From: Gymnodinialimonas phycosphaerae
Lineage (GTDB): Bacteria > Pseudomonadota > Alphaproteobacteria > Rhodobacterales > Rhodobacteraceae
Length of the DNA stretch: 64,000 nucleotides
Direction of reading: 5' to 3'
NCBI RefSeq assembly: GCF_019195455.1
Contig: NZ_JAIMBW010000001.1
Location: forward strand, 2,542,001 to 2,606,000
The first letter of the stretch is position 1. Every line of letters starts with the position of its first letter. The notes under the pieces are model-generated. The model was not told where the DNA came from. It saw only the letters and a program-made list of their open reading frames with translations, and ran no database searches. This document shows positions 8,884-17,628 of this stretch, one piece after another. Made by a program: the position numbers and the translations under genes.

Positions 8884-9258
8884 ATGAGCTTTACTGCGGA
8901 ACTCCTCATCTCAGCTGCCCTCGTTGTCAGCGGCATATTCGGCTTCGTGGGCTCGTATGGTTTGGTCAAACTCAAGAACACCCTGCAACGCCTGCATGCC
9001 CCGACCAAAGCCACGACCCTCGGCGTTGGCGGCGTTCTGATCGCGTCGATGATCTTCTTCTATATCGAGACCGGGCATATCTCGGTGCACGAATTGCTGA
9101 TCTCCCTGTTTCTCTTTTTGACGGCCCCGATCACGGCGAATTTCATCGCCAAAGCCTATCTGGCACGGAACGTGCGCCCAAAGGATCTGCCTTCCAGCGA
9201 TGGAGAATACGGGTGGTCCGTCTACGACGATCCTCCAGAGGCCGGTTCGGATCGTTAG
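8884..9258 (+). CDS. mrpG: Na+/H+ antiporter subunit G
   Basis: The product is 124 residues with three helices and the MrpG signature GLVKLKNTLQRLHAPTKATTLGVG at about 32-55. ATG 8884 was chosen because it starts the conserved first helix. It is the last antiporter gene, and the 27 bp to the convergent phosphoribosyltransferase gene contain no obvious terminator. The full A(B)-C-D-E-F-G order shows that the operon is complete. Confidence 0.93.
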   Translation: MSFTAELLISAALVVSGIFGFVGSYGLVKLKNTLQRLHAPTKATTLGVGGVLIASMIFFYIETGHISVHELLISLFLFLTAPITANFIAKAYLARNVRPKDLPSSDGEYGWSVYDDPPEAGSDR

Positions 9259-9285
9259 CGATGCGCACCAAGGTGATGCGGCCTT

Positions 9286-9972
9286 TCACGTCCGAGTAGC
9301 GACCACGTAGCCGCTGTCTGTCGTCTGCAAAAGCGGTGACCGGATCGCGCCCCGCACCAGATCGGCCTTGGCGATCGTGTCGCGCCAGCGGTCGCCCTGC
9401 TCCATCGCGACCGATATTCCGGCAGGCTCGATCCCGGCCTTTGCCAGAAGCCGTAACACGGCGGCGATCGAGGTTCCGGTGCTGACCACATCGTCAACCA
9501 GCAACACCTTTCGCCCGACCAGAAGCGGGACCATGCGCGGATCGAGGTACATCACCTTACCCTTGCCCGGCGAGGTGATGGAGCTGAGCGGCTCGGACAG
9601 GGCATCGGTATACCAGAACTTCCGAGAGGTCCCGAGCGGGACCATTCGCGGGTGCCCCAGTCTTCGGGCAAGCGCATTGGCCAGCGGAAGACCCAGCGTC
9701 GGCACCCCGATCACGACGTCAGGCGACATCTGTCGCCATTGCTCAGCCATAATGTCGGCCAGCGCATCCTCTACCGCGAAGGCGGCCTGATTGACGATGA
9801 GCGAGGCCACTGCCGCCCCCTCTCCGTCCGGTAGCGCGCGGATCGGCAAGACCAATTGCCGACCGTCCGGCAGTGTCGCGGGATAGGCGCTATGGTAGAT
9901 TGTGTCCGGCTCCGCGCAATGCGTGCCGGGGGCGTCGAGGGTCTGCCAGAATTCGTGCGGTTCCAAACTCAT
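9286..9972 (-). CDS. Phosphoribosyltransferase family protein
   Basis: The product is 228 residues with the PRPP-binding motif VLLVDDVVSTGTS near residues 163-175 and a preceding VVIGVPTLGLPLANALARRLG segment, as in type I phosphoribosyltransferases. About 60 N-terminal residues do not match the core fold and may form a hood that fixes substrate specificity. The base substrate cannot be read from sequence; adenine, hypoxanthine or a pyrimidine are all possible. It is divergent from the M20 amidohydrolase gene (73 bp between starts) and lies at the edge of a cluster of nucleoside-hydrolysing enzymes, which suggests recapture of released bases as nucleotides. Confidence 0.82.
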   Translation of the reverse strand: MSLEPHEFWQTLDAPGTHCAEPDTIYHSAYPATLPDGRQLVLPIRALPDGEGAAVASLIVNQAAFAVEDALADIMAEQWRQMSPDVVIGVPTLGLPLANALARRLGHPRMVPLGTSRKFWYTDALSEPLSSITSPGKGKVMYLDPRMVPLLVGRKVLLVDDVVSTGTSIAAVLRLLAKAGIEPAGISVAMEQGDRWRDTIAKADLVRGAIRSPLLQTTDSGYVVATRT

Positions 9973-10045
9973 CGGCAGTCTCCTTGTCTCGTGATCTGCA
10001 ATGGGTCACACAGGTTTGGTATAGAACACAACGGATTGGCAGGCC

Positions 10046-11221
10046 ATGTCCCCCCCTCTGGAAATCGACGCCGGCGAATTGTCCATGCTGGTGGCCATGC
10101 GTCACGACCTTCACGCGCATCCCGAGTTGGGGTTCGAAGAGGAACGCACGTCCGACATCGTCGCGCAAAAGCTGAAGGAGGCTGGTATCGCGGTGGATCG
10201 TAGGCTTGGAAAAACCGGCGTGGTTGGCACGTTGTTGGTAGGCAATGGACCGGGACGGATTGCACTACGCGCCGACATGGATGCGCTGGCAATGCCGGAA
10301 ACCGTCGATAGGCCCTACGCATCCACCCAGCCGGGCAAGATGCACGCTTGCGGGCATGATGGGCACACGACGATGCTTCTGGGGGCGGCGCGGCATTTGG
10401 CGAGGACACGAAATTTCTCGGGGACGGTGCATTTCATCTTCCAGCCCGCCGAGGAGGGGCGTGGCGGCGCACGCGCGATGATTGAGGATGGGTTCTTCGA
10501 CAAATTCCCGGTCGATCGCGTCTACGGCCTGCACAATATGCCCGGCCTCGATCCCGACGAGATGGCAGTGGTGCAAGGCCCGCAGTTGGCGTCATCCGAC
10601 AGTTGGGAAGTCACGTTCAAGGGCGTCGGCACCCATGGCGCCAAGCCGCACCTCGGCCGCGATCCGATCAGCGCAGCGGGGCAATTCCTGTCGTCGATCC
10701 ACACCATTGTGGCGCGCGTGGTCGATCCGCTGGAGCCTGCCGTTGTCAGTGCCTGCGCCCTTGAGGCTGGAGATTTCAAGGCGCTCAACGTCATTCCGAA
10801 CACTGCCCGCGTCGCGGGAACGGCGCGAGCGTACTCTGCAGCCGTCCGCGACCAGCTGGAGGCAGAGATCGGCGTGATTGCAAACGGCATTGCGCAAGCA
10901 TTCGGGGTGACAGCCGACTACAAGTTCATTCGCCGTATCCCACCCGTGGTGAATGACGCCGATACGACCGAGCGCGCCCTTGCCGCTGCACGCCATGCGC
11001 TGGGAGAGTCCCGCATTCGCACCACGTTTCCCCCATCAACCGCGGGGGATGACTTTGCATTCTTCTCGCAGGATGTTCCCGGTTGCTATGTCTGGCTTGG
11101 CAATGGCCCAGCGGCGGACGGCGCGCTGCATCATAACACCGGGTATGATTTCAACGACGCTGCCATCGTGCCGGGCATCGCCTTCTGGACTCGCGTCGTC
11201 GAGATGGATTTGATGGCCTAG
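10046..11221 (+). CDS. M20 family amidohydrolase (hippurate hydrolase / N-acyl-amino-acid hydrolase type)
   Basis: This 391-residue enzyme belongs to the M20D group that hydrolyses N-acyl or N-aroyl amino acids. Metal-site motifs include ACGHDGHTTMLLGAA (about 104-118), the catalytic EEG in FQPAEEGRGGARAM (about 136), and the later His in VYGLHNMP. The C-terminal HHNTGYDFND is the usual last metal-ligand region. No signal peptide is seen, so it is cytoplasmic. Its stop codon overlaps that of the convergent nucleoside hydrolase. As the only plus-strand gene within the purine island, it may have its own promoter next to the phosphoribosyltransferase. Confidence 0.88.
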   Translation: MSPPLEIDAGELSMLVAMRHDLHAHPELGFEEERTSDIVAQKLKEAGIAVDRRLGKTGVVGTLLVGNGPGRIALRADMDALAMPETVDRPYASTQPGKMHACGHDGHTTMLLGAARHLARTRNFSGTVHFIFQPAEEGRGGARAMIEDGFFDKFPVDRVYGLHNMPGLDPDEMAVVQGPQLASSDSWEVTFKGVGTHGAKPHLGRDPISAAGQFLSSIHTIVARVVDPLEPAVVSACALEAGDFKALNVIPNTARVAGTARAYSAAVRDQLEAEIGVIANGIAQAFGVTADYKFIRRIPPVVNDADTTERALAAARHALGESRIRTTFPPSTAGDDFAFFSQDVPGCYVWLGNGPAADGALHHNTGYDFNDAAIVPGIAFWTRVVEMDLMA

Positions 11222-12129
11222 CTGCCAAGCCCGCGCCATAGCGCGTCCAGTGCAGCGGGGGCATCGACCGTCATGGCAACGTCAATCGTGGGCCCATTCT
11301 GCGACGGCACCAGACGCCCCACATCCGTCACGCAGTCAACGGACAGTCGCATGGGCCGTGTTCCGAACAGCTCCGGCAACAGCGCCATCAGCATGACGCA
11401 GGGATCATGAAGCGGGCGCGAGGTGCGCTCTGCGCTGCCAACGAAATACGCCCGGATCATATCCGCCGACAGCTTCGCCGCGACCGTGCCCGTTGCGTTT
11501 AGCCGGTCCAGATCCTCCGTGGTCGCCCGCACTTGCCGCGTTACATCCAGTGGGATCAGGGTGACAGGGACGGGCCCGGCAAAGACCATCTGTGCCGCCA
11601 CGGGATCGGAGGCGATGTTGAATTCGGCATGGGGGCCTGCATTGCCCCGTTCCTCGATGGTGCCGCCCATGGCGATGATGCGCCCGATCCGCGCGTAGGC
11701 TTCGGGCGCATCCCGCGCCAAAAGCGCAAGATTGCTCAGGGGCCCGAGGGCAAGGACAGTCAGCGCGCCCATCGGCACCTGCGACAACACCTTCGCCAGA
11801 CAGCCACTGGCACCTACGGCATCCGGCGCGGTCAGCGGGTCGGGTAGGGTGACACCCCCCAAGCCGTCCGCACCGTGGATTGCGACCTCATTCAGCCCGT
11901 CGCCAGCAAGTGGCCCCGCCGCGCCCGCCGCATAAGGTACGTCCCCGCGACCCATGACAGACAGCAAACCGCCAACGTTGCGGGTTGTGACAGGCAGGCC
12001 GATGTTTCCCGCCACCGATGTGATCGCCTCCACCGAAAAGCGCCTGTCTGCCAACGCATAGAGAATGCCCACCGCATCATCGAGACCGGGGTCGGTGTCG
12101 ATCAGAACGCGGATGGGCCGCGCCGTCAT
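11218..12129 (-). CDS. Nucleoside hydrolase (inosine/uridine-preferring family)
   Basis: The 303-residue product opens with the calcium-binding DTDPGLDDA motif (residues 11-19) and carries the HGADGLGG segment (about 85-92) and GPLSNLALLAR, all typical of IunH-type hydrolases. These split ribonucleosides into base and ribose. ATG 12129 overlaps the stop of the upstream M20 peptidase gene by ATGA, showing translational coupling. It is the last gene of a minus-strand run that begins near 25089. Which base it prefers cannot be read from the sequence. Confidence 0.9.
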   Translation of the reverse strand: MTARPIRVLIDTDPGLDDAVGILYALADRRFSVEAITSVAGNIGLPVTTRNVGGLLSVMGRGDVPYAAGAAGPLAGDGLNEVAIHGADGLGGVTLPDPLTAPDAVGASGCLAKVLSQVPMGALTVLALGPLSNLALLARDAPEAYARIGRIIAMGGTIEERGNAGPHAEFNIASDPVAAQMVFAGPVPVTLIPLDVTRQVRATTEDLDRLNATGTVAAKLSADMIRAYFVGSAERTSRPLHDPCVMLMALLPELFGTRPMRLSVDCVTDVGRLVPSQNGPTIDVAMTVDAPAALDALWRGLGS

Positions 12130-13526
12130 GCCGTGCTCTCGTCGATTTCGGCCAGTGCCGCGATGACACGCACGAAGCTTCGGATGCCCCCTTTGAAGCT
12201 GGACAGATCATATTTCTCGTTCGGGCTGTGGATACGGTTATCGAAGCGGGCGAAGCCCACCAGCAGCGTGTCCATGCCCAACTGACGCTTGAATTCACCG
12301 ACGATCGGGATGGAACCGCCGGTTCCGGCCAGCGCGGCTTCTGTCCCCCACTCCTCGCTGAGCGCGGCGCGCGTGGCCGCAAGATATGGACTGTCGAGTG
12401 GCAGCGACAACGCGGGGCTGGCGCCGTGGGACGTGAATGTGACCGAGCAATCTTCTGGCACATGGGATCGGATATGGGCGCGGAATGCCGCGCGGATTCG
12501 AGCGGGGTCCTGACCCGCCACCAGCCGAAACGAGACCTTGGCCGTCGCCTTGGCCGGGATCACCGTTTTGAACCCGGGATCAGTGTAGCCGCCGATAACA
12601 CCATGGATCTCGCAGCTGGGGCGCGCCCAGACCTGCTCCATGATGGAATAGCACGACTCGCCCGCCGGGATACGCAGCCCAACGTCGGACAGGAAGCCGT
12701 CCTGATCAAAGGGCAAGCTGTTCCATTGATCGCGGATTTCCGGGGCCAGGTCTTCGACGCCATCGTAGAAGCCCGCGAGCGCGACGCCGCCATCCGGGGT
12801 CCGCAGGCTGGAGAGGGCATCAGAGGCGACCTGAAGCGCATTGCGCGCGGCGTTGCCGAACATGCCGGAGTGCAGATCACGGTCGGCAGTCGTGATGGTG
12901 AACTCCTCACCGACCAACCCACGCAACATGGTGGTGATCGCGGGAGTTTCCCGGTCCCACATATCGGTGTCGCAGACCATCACCACATCTGCTTGCAGCT
13001 CTTCCGCCGATTTCTCCAGAAACGGTCCAAGACTTGCAGAGCCGGATTCCTCTTCCCCCTCGAACAGCATGGAGATCTTGATCGGCAAGCTGCCGGTGAC
13101 GGCTTTCCACGCGCGGCACGCCTCGATGAAGGTCAGAAGCTGGCCCTTGTCGTCGGACGCACCGCGCCCGGTAATGTGGGTGTCGCCATCAGGGGCGGGC
13201 TTTAACGTCGGCTCGAACGGACCCGTGTCCCACAGGTCAATGGGATCCACGGGCTGCACGTCGTAGTGTCCGTAGAACAGCACATGGGGCCCGGGGGCGT
13301 TGGTGCCGTGTCCCACCACCATCGGATGACCTTGGGTGTCGCGCACCGAGGCATCGAAGCCCAGATCGCCCAGTTGATCGGACAGCCACTTGGCCGCGGC
13401 GCAGCAATCCCCCGCATGGGCCGGAACGGTCGAGACTGACGGAATTCGAATGAACTCGAACAGCCGGTCGAGGCTGTCGTCCAGATGCGCGTCGGCGTAG
13501 TCCAGCACGGTTTGAAGATCTGTCAT
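12126..13526 (-). CDS. M20 family dipeptidase
   Basis: The product is 466 residues of the M20 dipeptidase/carnosinase-like group. The zinc site is seen in FYGHYDVQP (His and Asp), GRGASDDKG (bridging Asp) and EGEEESGS (catalytic Glu plus ligand). The dimerisation lid lies between about 190 and 310. ATG 13526 was preferred to the longer in-frame start at 13604, which would run 74 bases into the amidohydrolase gene; it lies 4 bases after that gene's stop. It has no signal peptide. Its place between an amidohydrolase and a nucleoside hydrolase suggests that the island's substrates carry amino-acid or amide groups. Confidence 0.88.
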   Translation of the reverse strand: MTDLQTVLDYADAHLDDSLDRLFEFIRIPSVSTVPAHAGDCCAAAKWLSDQLGDLGFDASVRDTQGHPMVVGHGTNAPGPHVLFYGHYDVQPVDPIDLWDTGPFEPTLKPAPDGDTHITGRGASDDKGQLLTFIEACRAWKAVTGSLPIKISMLFEGEEESGSASLGPFLEKSAEELQADVVMVCDTDMWDRETPAITTMLRGLVGEEFTITTADRDLHSGMFGNAARNALQVASDALSSLRTPDGGVALAGFYDGVEDLAPEIRDQWNSLPFDQDGFLSDVGLRIPAGESCYSIMEQVWARPSCEIHGVIGGYTDPGFKTVIPAKATAKVSFRLVAGQDPARIRAAFRAHIRSHVPEDCSVTFTSHGASPALSLPLDSPYLAATRAALSEEWGTEAALAGTGGSIPIVGEFKRQLGMDTLLVGFARFDNRIHSPNEKYDLSSFKGGIRSFVRVIAALAEIDESTA

Positions 13527-13530
13527 GGTT

Positions 13531-14859
13531 TTACCCTTTCGCGGCCATCGCGGCATCAATCGCGGCAATCTCGGCGCGGAATTGACCGGCCACCTGGTTT
13601 GCATCGGTCAGCACCTTCGCGGTCTCCAGCGTTTCAACTGTCCGGTCGCGCATGAGCCACGTGCCATCGACCATCACATCGCGCACATCCGTTGGCATCG
13701 TGGCAAACACCAGCACCGAATAGGAATCATAAATCGGCTGCAGTCGCGGCGATGACAGATCAATGCGGATCAGATCGGCCCGTTTGCCGACCTCCAAAGA
13801 GCCCGTGTCGGCGTCAAGGCCCAGGACCCGCGCGCCCTCGATCGTCGCCATGCGGATGACATCGCGCGTCGGTAGCGGCTTGCGGGACGCGCCAAGGATC
13901 TTGGCGAAGATCGACACGACGCCAAACTGGGAGAACAGATCAAGTGTGTTCCCACTCATCGGGCCATCGGTGGCGATGCCCACGGGGATGCCGGCGCGAC
14001 GCATATCGTCGACCCGCGCCATACCTCGCCCGGCCTTTCCGTTGGAGCGTGCGTTGTGCGCCACACGCGTTCCTGTGCGCGCAAGGGTCTCGATATCCGC
14101 GTCATCCATCAGCAGGCAATGCGCGGCGATGGTGCCGGGCTTCAGAAGCCCCGCCCTGTCACAGACGGCGGTGGTGGTCGTCCCGTGGGTCATGGCGGCC
14201 CAATCCACTTCGGCCTCGGTCTCGGCCAAATGGATCTGAATACGCGTTTCCGGGTGCGTTTCGTGCCAATCTGCGACGCGCTCCATGACCGCCCTGCCGG
14301 TCGAGTATGGCGCATGGGGCGCGATGGAGGCGGTTACCCGCGACAGCCCCGCGCAGTGATCCGCCAATGCATCACACAGCGCGAAACCTTCATCGAAGCT
14401 GCGGTGGTCGGGCGGGTCGAAATCGGCCAGCGTCTGCCCCACGACACCGCGCATACCAGAACGCGCGATGACGTCTGCGACGACGGTCTCGTGGTAGTAC
14501 ATGTCCGCGACGGTTGTGACGCCGCCCATGATCATCTCCAGCGCGGACAGGGTCGAGCCCGCGCGCACCATCTCGGGCGAGACGAACTTGCGTTCCAGCG
14601 GAAGCATGTAGCGGAACAGGCGGTCATCGACGTCTTCACCCAACCCGCGGAACAGCGACATGGCCATATGACAATGGGTGTTCACCATGCCGGGCATGAT
14701 GATGTCGCCGCCCATGTCGCGGGTCGCGTCGGCCCCGGGCGGCGGTCCATCGCCAAGCGCTTTGATCTTACCATCTACTACAAGAATCCAACCGAATTGA
14801 TACTCCGTCATCTGCGCATCGACGGTAAGGATCCAGGCGTTCGTGAGAAGCGTCTTCAT
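13531..14859 (-). CDS. Amidohydrolase of the AtzA/TrzN/SAH-MTA deaminase group
   Basis: The product is 442 residues of the metal-dependent amidohydrolase superfamily. Metal ligands are visible as the HCH pair in NTHCHMAMSLFRGLGED (about 62-64), His in IHLAETEAE, His in AAHCLLM and Asp in ATDGPMSGNTLDLF. Relatives deaminate S-adenosylhomocysteine, methylthioadenosine, guanine or triazines. The purine context favours an aminopurine or adenosine derivative, but this is inference. ATG 14859 overlaps the ABC ATPase stop (ATGA), so it is co-translated with the polyamine-type transporter. Confidence 0.85.
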   Translation of the reverse strand: MKTLLTNAWILTVDAQMTEYQFGWILVVDGKIKALGDGPPPGADATRDMGGDIIMPGMVNTHCHMAMSLFRGLGEDVDDRLFRYMLPLERKFVSPEMVRAGSTLSALEMIMGGVTTVADMYYHETVVADVIARSGMRGVVGQTLADFDPPDHRSFDEGFALCDALADHCAGLSRVTASIAPHAPYSTGRAVMERVADWHETHPETRIQIHLAETEAEVDWAAMTHGTTTTAVCDRAGLLKPGTIAAHCLLMDDADIETLARTGTRVAHNARSNGKAGRGMARVDDMRRAGIPVGIATDGPMSGNTLDLFSQFGVVSIFAKILGASRKPLPTRDVIRMATIEGARVLGLDADTGSLEVGKRADLIRIDLSSPRLQPIYDSYSVLVFATMPTDVRDVMVDGTWLMRDRTVETLETAKVLTDANQVAGQFRAEIAAIDAAMAAKG

Positions 14860-15917
14860 TCCGGCTTCAGGATCGCGCATTGATCCGGATTGGGAACCAG
14901 CGTCACGCGGGTGCCGGACTCGAACGGTGACGCGAGCGAGCCGTTCGCAACCAGATGGCCCGGTCCGGTTTCGCACTGGTATTGATAGGTGCGCCCCAGA
15001 TAGGTCCGCAAGCCAAGCGTCGCTGGCAGGCCCTCTGCCACATCGGCGGTGGTCACATGCAGGCCATCGGCCCGGGTTGCGAGGATGAATTCATCCGGGA
15101 TCTCGCCCAATTGATCCTGTGACAGGCTCAAGACCGCCCCGCCCTTGGCCTCGGCGCGCACCAGTGCGCCGTCGCGATTGAGGACTTTAAGGTCGATCAG
15201 GTTCTCAAACCCGACAAAGCGCGCGACAAAGCTGTTCGCCGGGCGCTGGTACAGGGTCTCGGGCGTGTCGAGCTGTCTGATGCGGCCCTGATCCATGATC
15301 GCCACCCGGTCAGAGATCGAGAACGCTTCTTCCTGGTCGTGGGTCACATAAAGCGCCGTGGTCCCATTGGCGCGCTGAAGTTGCCGTATCTCGATCCGCA
15401 TATCGACGCGGAGTTTCGCATCCAGATTGGACAGCGGCTCGTCGAACATCAGCAGGGGCGGTTCGATCACCAGCGCACGCGCCAGCGCCACTCGTTGTTT
15501 CTGGCCGCCTGACAATTCGCTTGGCAAGCGGTCCGCCAAATGCACCAGACCTACGCGTTCCAGCATGGCCATCGCGCGTTTTCGCTGCTCATCCCCCGGA
15601 AGTTTGCGTTGCTTCAACCCAAAGCCCACGTTGTTGAGGACACTGAGGTGCGGAAACAGGGCGTAGCTTTGGAACACAAGCCCGATATCGCGGCCATGGG
15701 CAGGAAGGCGCGTCAGGTCCTTGTCTCCCAGACGGATCGCTCCGCTGGTAGGTTGCATGAACCCCGCGACCAATCGCAGGGTCGTGGTCTTGCCACAACC
15801 AGACGCCCCCAGAAGCGAGACCAACTCGCCGTCGCCCACCTCCAGCGACAGGTCCTCCAGCACCTTTGTAGTCCCATAGTGGGCGGTGATTTTTTCAATG
15901 GAAAGCGGCAGGGTCAT
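14856..15917 (-). CDS. ABC transporter ATP-binding protein, PotA-like
   Basis: The product is 353 residues with Walker A GASGCGKTT (about 37-45), the signature LSGGQKQR, Walker B LLMFDEP, the switch His in VTHDQEEA, and a C-terminal TOBE-like domain. This is the layout of spermidine/putrescine, Fe(III) and thiamine importers. It energises the two permeases encoded just upstream and takes solute from the binding protein at 17629-18666. Being coupled to the amidohydrolase rather than standing alone suggests that the imported compound is that enzyme's substrate. Confidence 0.92.
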   Translation of the reverse strand: MTLPLSIEKITAHYGTTKVLEDLSLEVGDGELVSLLGASGCGKTTTLRLVAGFMQPTSGAIRLGDKDLTRLPAHGRDIGLVFQSYALFPHLSVLNNVGFGLKQRKLPGDEQRKRAMAMLERVGLVHLADRLPSELSGGQKQRVALARALVIEPPLLMFDEPLSNLDAKLRVDMRIEIRQLQRANGTTALYVTHDQEEAFSISDRVAIMDQGRIRQLDTPETLYQRPANSFVARFVGFENLIDLKVLNRDGALVRAEAKGGAVLSLSQDQLGEIPDEFILATRADGLHVTTADVAEGLPATLGLRTYLGRTYQYQCETGPGHLVANGSLASPFESGTRVTLVPNPDQCAILKPE

Positions 15918-15932
15918 TGAGTGATTTGCTTT

Positions 15933-16721
15933 CTACTTGGCCACGACGGTCAGCCCGAGCGTACGCTCGACAATGATCATGACGATGATGGTCAGGGCCA
16001 TCAGCAGGACGGATACCGACGCGACGGTCGGGTCGAAGAACTGCTCGACATGGGCGAGGATCTGGATTGGGAGGGTCGAGATACCCGGACCTGTCAGAAA
16101 CAGCGAGACGGACACGTCGTTGATCGAGGTGATGAAAGCGAGGATAAACGCCGCAATTACGCCCGAGCGGACGTTGGGCAAAACGATAGTGAAGAAGGTC
16201 TTAACCGGGCGACTGCCAAGGGAAATCGCCGCCTCCTCGATGGAGAAATCGAACGACGCAAGCGCGGCGGAGATGACGCGCACCACGTAAGGCAGCACAA
16301 GAAGCGTGTGCCCGATCAGCAAAGAATAGATTACCGGAATGCCGAGGCCAACATTGATGGACCGCAGCAGCGAAAAGCCGATGACGATCTCGGGCACCAG
16401 AATGGGCAGGATGAACAGCGTCGACAGCCAGCCCGGCAGATGGATCCGGTGCCGGTTCAGCGCGTAGGCCGCAGGTATCCCGATCAGCAGCGCGATGAAC
16501 GTCCCCAGCAATGCTACCTGAAACGAGGTCACGATGGTGCGGCGGAAGGCCGAGATTTCCCAGATGTTTTCAAACCAGTGAAGGGTCAGCCCCTGGGGCG
16601 GAAAGGCCAGATAGGACGTGTCCGAGACCGAGGCGCCGAAGATGATGATCAGGGGACCAATCAGGAAGAAATAGACCAGGACCGTCAGCAGGATCAGCGC
16701 GGGGTGGATGCGGGTGTTCAT
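15933..16721 (-). CDS. ABC transporter permease, PotC-like
   Basis: This 262-residue membrane protein has six predicted helices, starting with ALILLTVLVYFFLIGPLIIIF. The coupling-helix region EEAAISLGSRPVKTFFTIVLP carries the EAA motif used to contact the ATPase. It is the second permease of the polyamine-type importer, separated from the first by one base. The start ATG 16721 directly follows the upstream stop. Confidence 0.9.
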   Translation of the reverse strand: MNTRIHPALILLTVLVYFFLIGPLIIIFGASVSDTSYLAFPPQGLTLHWFENIWEISAFRRTIVTSFQVALLGTFIALLIGIPAAYALNRHRIHLPGWLSTLFILPILVPEIVIGFSLLRSINVGLGIPVIYSLLIGHTLLVLPYVVRVISAALASFDFSIEEAAISLGSRPVKTFFTIVLPNVRSGVIAAFILAFITSINDVSVSLFLTGPGISTLPIQILAHVEQFFDPTVASVSVLLMALTIIVMIIVERTLGLTVVAK

Positions 16722-16722
16722 A

Positions 16723-17547
16723 TCAGGACGCCATCGGGTTGAGACGCTTTGCCAGCCGCGTCATGACAAGAACAGTGGTGACGATCACCACAACCATGAT
16801 CGCCGCAACCGTCGAAGCGCTGACCCAATCAAAGCTGACCATTGCCCGCTGATGCAGGAAGGTCCCCATCATCATCTGCCGTGTCCCCCCCAGAAGATGC
16901 GGGGTCGCGTAGGATGTGAAGCTGGCGGTGAACACCAGCACAGCCCCCACGATCAATCCCGGCGTGGCCAACGGCAGAATAATCTGCACGAAGGTCGCCG
17001 TGGGCGAGGCCCCTAGCGAGGACGAAGCTTGGAGCAGATCGTCGGGAATGTTCTCCAGCACGCCGATAAGCACCAGGATCATCAAGGGTATGAAGATGTA
17101 GATCATCGCGATCACAACAGAGGTTTGGCTATAGAGCAGCGCCATAGGCCGCTCGATCACGCCCAACCACTCCAGCGTGTTGTTCAAAACGCCGTTGCGG
17201 CCCAGGATAATGAGCCATGCGAACGAGCGGACCACCACGCCCGTCAGCAATGGAAACACCGCCAGAACGATCAGGACCGATTTCATCCATGGCGGGCAGC
17301 GTGACACGACATAGGCCGTGAGCAACCCGAAAAAGAGCGCCATGATCGTGGTGAGTGCCGCCACCTCGAACGTGCGCCAAAGGACCGTGCGCTGAAACCC
17401 CGACGAGAAGAACTCCACGTAGGGGGCGAACACACCGCCGGGGGCGGTGAAGGTCACGCTGATCGTGGCGGCGACGGGAATTATCAGAAAAAGAGACACG
17501 GCCAGTGTCGCGGGTGACGACAGCATCCAGCCTGCAAGGCGTTTCAT
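16723..17547 (-). CDS. ABC transporter permease, PotB-like
   Basis: The product is 274 residues with six predicted membrane helices and the EAA-type loop ASSSLGASPTATFVQIILPLATPG. ATG 17547 was chosen because MKRLAGWMLSSP begins the first helix and GAAGG lies upstream; a longer in-frame start at 17607 would cover the intercistronic stem-loop. It pairs with the PotC-like permease downstream. Confidence 0.9.
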   Translation of the reverse strand: MKRLAGWMLSSPATLAVSLFLIIPVAATISVTFTAPGGVFAPYVEFFSSGFQRTVLWRTFEVAALTTIMALFFGLLTAYVVSRCPPWMKSVLIVLAVFPLLTGVVVRSFAWLIILGRNGVLNNTLEWLGVIERPMALLYSQTSVVIAMIYIFIPLMILVLIGVLENIPDDLLQASSSLGASPTATFVQIILPLATPGLIVGAVLVFTASFTSYATPHLLGGTRQMMMGTFLHQRAMVSFDWVSASTVAAIMVVVIVTTVLVMTRLAKRLNPMAS

Positions 17548-17580
17548 GTATGGGGGGCCTTCAATGGTGGTCGTCTGCGT

Positions 17581-17609
17581 CCTTGGGGCGGGGGATGCCC
17601 GCCCCAAGG
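17581..17609 (-). terminator. Intercistronic 12-bp perfect stem-loop after the PotD-like gene
   Basis: CCTTGGGGCGGG (17581-17592) pairs exactly with CCCGCCCCAAGG (17598-17609) around a 5-base loop. It lies 19 bases beyond the binding-protein stop and before the permease start. There is no T-run, so partial termination or protection of the upstream mRNA from 3' decay is the likely role, raising binding-protein output above the permeases. Confidence 0.6.
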
Positions 17610-17628
17610 GATCACGGCAGGCCGTGGT